This document shows positions 60,555 through 64,000 of a DNA stretch of 64,000 nt, in pieces. The DNA is from Polaromonas sp. (GTDB lineage: Bacteria; Pseudomonadota; Gammaproteobacteria; Burkholderiales; Burkholderiaceae_C): NCBI RefSeq assembly GCF_029945685.1, contig NZ_JAQSDA010000024.1, positions 1-64,000 of the forward strand, in the 5' to 3' direction. The number at the start of each line of letters is the position of its first letter. Positions within the stretch are counted from its first letter, which is position 1. A program made the position numbers and the translations under genes. Below the pieces are notes generated by a model. That model did not search any database. It was not told the DNA's origin and saw only the letters and a list, made by a program, of their open reading frames with translations.

Positions 60555-60866
60555 TTAGTTGCGGTCAGCGCGCGGCTTGCGAGCCACGGTGGTGCGTTTG
60601 ACAGGCGTGCTGGTGTCGGCTTGCATGGTGGTGGTGGTGCCCATGGTCGAACCGGTGCTGGCTGCAGGCTGAGCCTGGACCATCGGCTGAGCCTGCGCAG
60701 CAGGAGTGGTCGGGATTTTCATTTGGGCGGCACCTTGCTTGTTGGTCTCGCCGGGAGCGCCAGGCATGGTGCCCGACGGTGCCGATGTCTGTGCATAAGC
60801 CAGACCGCCAGTGGCGACCAGTGCGAGAGCCGTAACGGCGGAGGTGAGAGTGCGATTGAAATTCAT
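60555..60866 (-). CDS. Small exported Thr/Ala/Pro-rich protein
   Basis: A 103-aa protein with signal peptide (TLTSAVTALALVATGGLAYAQ) and a low-complexity Thr/Ala/Pro/Gln-rich mature part (TMPGAPGETNKQGAAQMKIPT, QAQPMVQAQPAASTGSTMGTTTT) with a basic C-terminus (RKPRADRN). Probably extended or disordered and surface- or periplasm-located. No family recognised. Confidence 0.6.
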   Translation of the reverse strand: MNFNRTLTSAVTALALVATGGLAYAQTSAPSGTMPGAPGETNKQGAAQMKIPTTPAAQAQPMVQAQPAASTGSTMGTTTTMQADTSTPVKRTTVARKPRADRN

Positions 60867-61249
60867 GGGGAGTTTCTTGAGACAACAATCCGGTGAGGGA
60901 TCTGGGTGGACGCCGACCGGTTGGCCGACTGCGGGTCAGCTTAATTTGCCTCGCCGGATGCCATGGTGAGCAGCCGTCGCGTGTGTCTGTAGGACAGCCC
61001 GGCAGGCCGGCGTCGGCGCAACGCGTGCTGCCCCGCACGCCCCCCTCTGTCAGGGCAGCACGCAGGTCATGCGAAGGACACGACTGACACGCATTGTCAG
61101 CACTGGCCTGCATTCGCGTCTGCACCAAGCTCAAATACTGACGACGTGCCAGCCGGGTGCCGCGCTACAAAGGCAGGTATCGGACTTCCGCCTTTCGGTG
61201 AAACGTCTGAACATTGCCCAGCGGGCCCGGCTGCATCTTTGTCCTGTGT
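60867..61249. other. Non-coding interval (383 bases)
   Basis: No gene, RNA or strong terminator identified. The left part is the upstream region of the exported Thr/Ala-rich protein; the right part follows the SDR gene stop. Confidence 0.4.
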
Positions 61250-62164
61250 TCAGGTGGACAGTCTGCCGGCCATGGCCTTGCCGACCTCGTTGCTGCCTTG
61301 CGCAGCGCCGCTTTGCGGCACCATCTCACCCGCACGCTCCGTCACCTCAGCCAGCCGCGCGGCCAGCGCCTCTGGCACGTGCTCACCCGTTCCCAGATAC
61401 ACGCCCTGTGTCAGTGTGATGTGGGCCGCCTCGAAGGTGCCGGCTCCCGCGCAGACGATGGTGCGTGTCGGCGCCTCCTGCGACGCCAGCACCAGCATGG
61501 CCGGCACCACCGCTTCGGGCCGCAGCGCCTGCAGCACCTCTTCGGGCATCAGCCCTTCGGTCATGCGCGTCGCAGCCGTCGGTGCCAGGCAGTTGACGCG
61601 AATGTCGTTTTTCGCGCCCTCGAGGGCCAGCGTCTGCATCAGCCCGACCAGTGCCATCTTGGCCGCGCCGTAGTTGGACTGGCCGAAGTTGCCGTACAGG
61701 CCCGACGACGATGTGGTCATCACGATGCGGCCGTATTTCTGCGTTGCCATGATGTCCCACACGGCTTTGGTGCAATGCACGGCGCCCATCAGGTGCACAT
61801 TCATGACCAGCGCGAAGTCGGCCAGGTCCATCTTGGCAAAACTCTTGTCACGCAGGATGCCGGCGTTGTTGACAAGGATGTCCACCCGGCCCCAGGCATC
61901 CATGGCCTGCTGCACCATGGCCGCTACCCCCGCAAAGTCGGTCACCGACGCGCCGTTGGCGATAGCTTCGCCGCCGGCCGCCCGGATCTCGGCCACCACC
62001 GCGTCGGCGGCGCTGACCGATCCGCCCGAGCCGTCACGCGCGCCGCCCAGGTCGTTGACCAGCACCTTTGCGCCGCGCCTGGCCAGGGCCAGCGCATGTT
62101 GCCGGCCCAGCCCGCCGCCTGCGCCTGTGACGATGGCCACCCGGCCCTTGAAATCAATCCCCAT
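61250..62164 (-). CDS. Short-chain dehydrogenase/reductase, 3-hydroxyacyl-CoA dehydrogenase-like
   Basis: A 304-aa SDR. Cofactor motif: IVTGAGGGLGRQHALAL (TGxxxGxG); LVNNAGIL (NNAG); catalytic Ser in MTTSSSGLYGNFGQ and Tyr/Lys in SNYGAAKMAL (YxxxK). The GGARDGSGGSVSAADAVV segment after the first strand is typical of peroxisomal-multifunctional (HSD17B4-like) 3-hydroxyacyl-CoA dehydrogenases. A C-terminal extension of about 50 residues follows the catalytic domain. It probably oxidises or reduces acyl-CoA or steroid-like alcohols. Start at ATG 62164. Confidence 0.9.
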   Translation of the reverse strand: MGIDFKGRVAIVTGAGGGLGRQHALALARRGAKVLVNDLGGARDGSGGSVSAADAVVAEIRAAGGEAIANGASVTDFAGVAAMVQQAMDAWGRVDILVNNAGILRDKSFAKMDLADFALVMNVHLMGAVHCTKAVWDIMATQKYGRIVMTTSSSGLYGNFGQSNYGAAKMALVGLMQTLALEGAKNDIRVNCLAPTAATRMTEGLMPEEVLQALRPEAVVPAMLVLASQEAPTRTIVCAGAGTFEAAHITLTQGVYLGTGEHVPEALAARLAEVTERAGEMVPQSGAAQGSNEVGKAMAGRLST

Positions 62165-62231
62165 TTGTTTGTCCTTGTCGTGTTGGTGATGCCTGGTCCG
62201 AGGCAAGTCTGATAGCCTAGGCTGTACTGTA

Positions 62232-63152
62232 ATGGAGCGCCCCGCCGCCCCCCTGAAAGCCACCATGGAACTCAACCTCGAAACCGTCATCACCCCACCG
62301 CGTCCGGCAGCCACCGTGGTACTGCTGCGTGATGCGCCAGCGGGCCTGCAGGTGTTCCTCATGAAGCGCCACGGCCTGTCCGACGTACTGGGCGGCGCCT
62401 ATGTGTTTCCCGGCGGCAAGATCGATGCTGCCGATGCCCAACTGGACATGGCCGCCCACCTGGACCAGCCGCTGGAGGTTCTGCATGCCGGGCTGAACGA
62501 GCCCGGCATCGACCTGCGCACGGCCGGCGCCGTTTACGTGGCGGCGCTGCGCGAGGCGTTTGAAGAGTCGGGCGTGCTGTTCGCGCAGGGCCATCCGGGA
62601 CAAGCCCTGCCCGGCTTGGCCGACCAGGCGGCTGCGCTGCTACGCGAAGGCCACGGCTTCAATGCCGTGCTGGCCCGCATGACCTTGCGCCTGCAGACAC
62701 TCAACGTGGTGCCCTGGTCACGCTGGATCACCCCCCTCACCCCCTCGGTGACCAACAAGCGTTTCGACACGCGCTTTTTTGTGGCGGCAGTGCCCGGCGG
62801 CCAGGTGGCCAGCCATGACAATTTCGAGACCACCGAGAGCATCTGGCTGAGCCCGCGCCATGCGCTGCAGCAGTACTGGGACCGCCAGATCGAGCTGGCG
62901 CCGCCGCAGATCATGAGCCTGGCACACCTGTCGCGCCACGCGGGCGTTGACAGTGTTCTGGCCGAGGCGCGCGCGCGCCGGCCCCCCGTGATCCAGCCCG
63001 AGCCTTTCGACCAAGAAGGCAGCCGGGTGATCTGTTACCCCGGCGATACGCGCCACTCAGTGCGCGAGCAGGCCCTGCCCGGCCCTACGCGCCTGAGCTA
63101 CCGCAACCGGCGCTTCGAACCCGATGCCGGCTTCGAGGCCCTGTTCGGCTAG
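62232..63152 (+). CDS. NUDIX hydrolase
   Basis: A 306-aa protein of the long NUDIX type. VFPGGKID is the start of the box, and ALREAFEESGVLF supplies its R-E-x-x-EE-x-G end; the spacing between them (about 47 residues) is much wider than in simple Nudix enzymes, as in the CoA-pyrophosphatase/NUDT19-like group. The substrate could be acyl-CoA or a nucleotide. The start may instead be ATG 62265. Its 3' end overlaps the convergent dusC gene by 96 bases. Confidence 0.82.
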   Translation: MERPAAPLKATMELNLETVITPPRPAATVVLLRDAPAGLQVFLMKRHGLSDVLGGAYVFPGGKIDAADAQLDMAAHLDQPLEVLHAGLNEPGIDLRTAGAVYVAALREAFEESGVLFAQGHPGQALPGLADQAAALLREGHGFNAVLARMTLRLQTLNVVPWSRWITPLTPSVTNKRFDTRFFVAAVPGGQVASHDNFETTESIWLSPRHALQQYWDRQIELAPPQIMSLAHLSRHAGVDSVLAEARARRPPVIQPEPFDQEGSRVICYPGDTRHSVREQALPGPTRLSYRNRRFEPDAGFEALFG

Positions 63153-64000
63153 GGCCACAGCCAGCCAGCGGGAGATGGCCGCCGGCTGGTTGACGGTGCG
63201 CAGCGTCTGGAACGCCAGCTCGGCCTCGGGGTAACGGCGGCGCAGAAAATTGAGCCACTGCTTGAGGCGACCGGCCCGGGCATGTGCATCGAGCCGGCTG
63301 CAGACCAGTTCCCAGAACTGGGCGATCAAGGGCAGCAGCGTTTTCCAGGCCAGCCCCGCCTGAACCCCGCCGCCACGGATGGCCAGCGCCAGACCCGGGT
63401 CTGCCACCGCGCCACGGCCCAGCATCAGCATCTCGCAGCCGGAGGCCTGCCGGCACAGGTGCGCGTCGGCCACCGTCCAGATTTCGCCGTTGGCCACCAC
63501 CGGAATACTGACGGCCGCGCGGATGTCGGCAATACGTTCCCAGTAGGCAGGCGGCCGGTAAGCCTGCGCCTTGGTGCGCGCATGCACCACCAGTTCGTCG
63601 GCACCGCCGCCGGCAATCGCCTGCGCGCAGTCAATCGCCTTGCTGTCATCGTTAAATCCGAGGCGCATCTTGGCCGACACCGGCAGGTGCGCCGGCACGG
63701 CGCGCCGCACGGCCGCGACGATGGCCGCAATCGTGTCCGGCTCCTCCAGCAGCGCGGCACCACCGCCATGGCGGTTGACCACCTTGGCCGGGCAACCGAA
63801 GTTGAGGTCAATGCCGGCCGGCCCCAGCGTGGCAAGCCGGGCGGCGTTTTCAGCCAGGCACACCGGGTCCGATCCCAGCAGTTGCGCACGCACCGGCACA
63901 CCTGCCAGGGTGCGCCCGCCGGTGTGCAACTCTGGCACGATGCGCGTGAAGACGCGCTCGGGCAGCAACTGGTCGGTGATGCGGATGAATTCGGAGACGC
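63057..64000 (-). CDS. dusC: tRNA-dihydrouridine(16) synthase DusC (partial, runs off window)
   Basis: The N-terminus lies beyond the right edge; the frame continues to the last base (VSEFIRITDQLLPERVF...). FMN-dependent tRNA reductase. Blocks: VPVRAQLLGSDP, GIDLNFGCPAKVVNRHGGGAAL (active-site Cys), VSAKMRLGFND, LVVHARTKAQAY, VVANGEIWTVADA and EMLMLGRGAVADPG. The C-terminal helical tRNA-binding domain follows. Its closeness to E. coli DusC is inferred from RFNxx-type blocks; Dus subtype is moderately certain. Confidence 0.88.
   Translation of the reverse strand, partial: VSEFIRITDQLLPERVFTRIVPELHTGGRTLAGVPVRAQLLGSDPVCLAENAARLATLGPAGIDLNFGCPAKVVNRHGGGAALLEEPDTIAAIVAAVRRAVPAHLPVSAKMRLGFNDDSKAIDCAQAIAGGGADELVVHARTKAQAYRPPAYWERIADIRAAVSIPVVANGEIWTVADAHLCRQASGCEMLMLGRGAVADPGLALAIRGGGVQAGLAWKTLLPLIAQFWELVCSRLDAHARAGRLKQWLNFLRRRYPEAELAFQTLRTVNQPAAISRWLAVALAEQGLEAGIGFEAPVAVAQARRAGQGLLAH

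Noticed and set aside
1..64000. CRISPR array, prophage or integrase
   Set aside because: No regularly spaced direct repeats with unique spacers, and no integrase, transposase or phage structural proteins were seen.

Overview
The window is a high-GC, gene-dense chromosomal segment from a betaproteobacterium, most likely a Comamonadaceae member of the Polaromonas/Rhodoferax type. Supporting signs are protein families typical of that group (DUF3455, DUF2242, NhaR, SRPBCC/ArsR pairs, form-II CoxL), frequent ATGA/GTGA stop-start overlaps, TAGAAT-type -10 boxes, and about eleven copies of a short palindromic repeat (GCTATT...ATAGCTGCTTGCGC...AAAGGGCTAC) that I associate with Comamonadaceae genomes. 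No replication, phage or plasmid genes are present. One tRNA gene, tRNA-Ala(CGC), was found.

Layout. 0-6 kb: uppP, small membrane proteins, an alpha/beta hydrolase, and a 2TM-domain/LytS/LytTR signalling operon. 6-14.3 kb: an S9 lipoprotein peptidase, a DUF924 protein, two DUF3455 lipoproteins around a small exported protein, a PVYVQP-repeat exported protein and glnS, which carries an internal insertion. 14.3-16.5 kb: an AT-richer accessory island with a ParB-like gene followed by an Mrr-like nuclease gene. 16.5-19.6 kb: a decayed yedK 3' fragment, a sigma-28-type chemoreceptor gene ending in NWETF, and an intact-length yedK whose catalytic Cys2 is Ser. 19.7-24.3 kb: an M23 peptidase, a phasin-like protein, an SRPBCC-SRPBCC-ArsR operon divergent from a haloacid dehalogenase over two palindromic operators, and a GNAT remnant. 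24.3-34.2 kb: isochorismatase/GlxA pair, YeeE/YedE halves, rluE, a methyltransferase, tRNA-Ala, an SGNH esterase, envelope proteins, AhpD-like and DHH proteins.

34.4-39.6 kb: a TerB-domain gene, a TetR-controlled MacB-like ABC exporter operon with a perfect 20-bp operator, and a second, truncated TerB 3' end. 39.7-46 kb: a hybrid sensor kinase and a stress cluster (Rrf2, universal stress protein, TerC, zinc ribbon, HPF/RaiA) next to nhaR. 46-57 kb: an orphan CoxL, a receiver-only regulator, two small heat-shock proteins, a YlqF GTPase, a DJ-1/PfpI protein, gshA, a carboxylesterase, an SGNH hydrolase and TspO. 57-64 kb: an MFS transporter, an L,D-transpeptidase-like protein, an SDR, a NUDIX hydrolase and dusC, which runs off the right edge.

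The most unusual features are: the two-gene ParB-like/Mrr-like cassette; two places where an intact gene is followed by cargo and then by a same-strand copy of that gene's 3' end (TerB and yedK); palindromic repeats embedded in frame inside three coding genes; and a SRAP/YedK protein that appears to have lost its catalytic residues.
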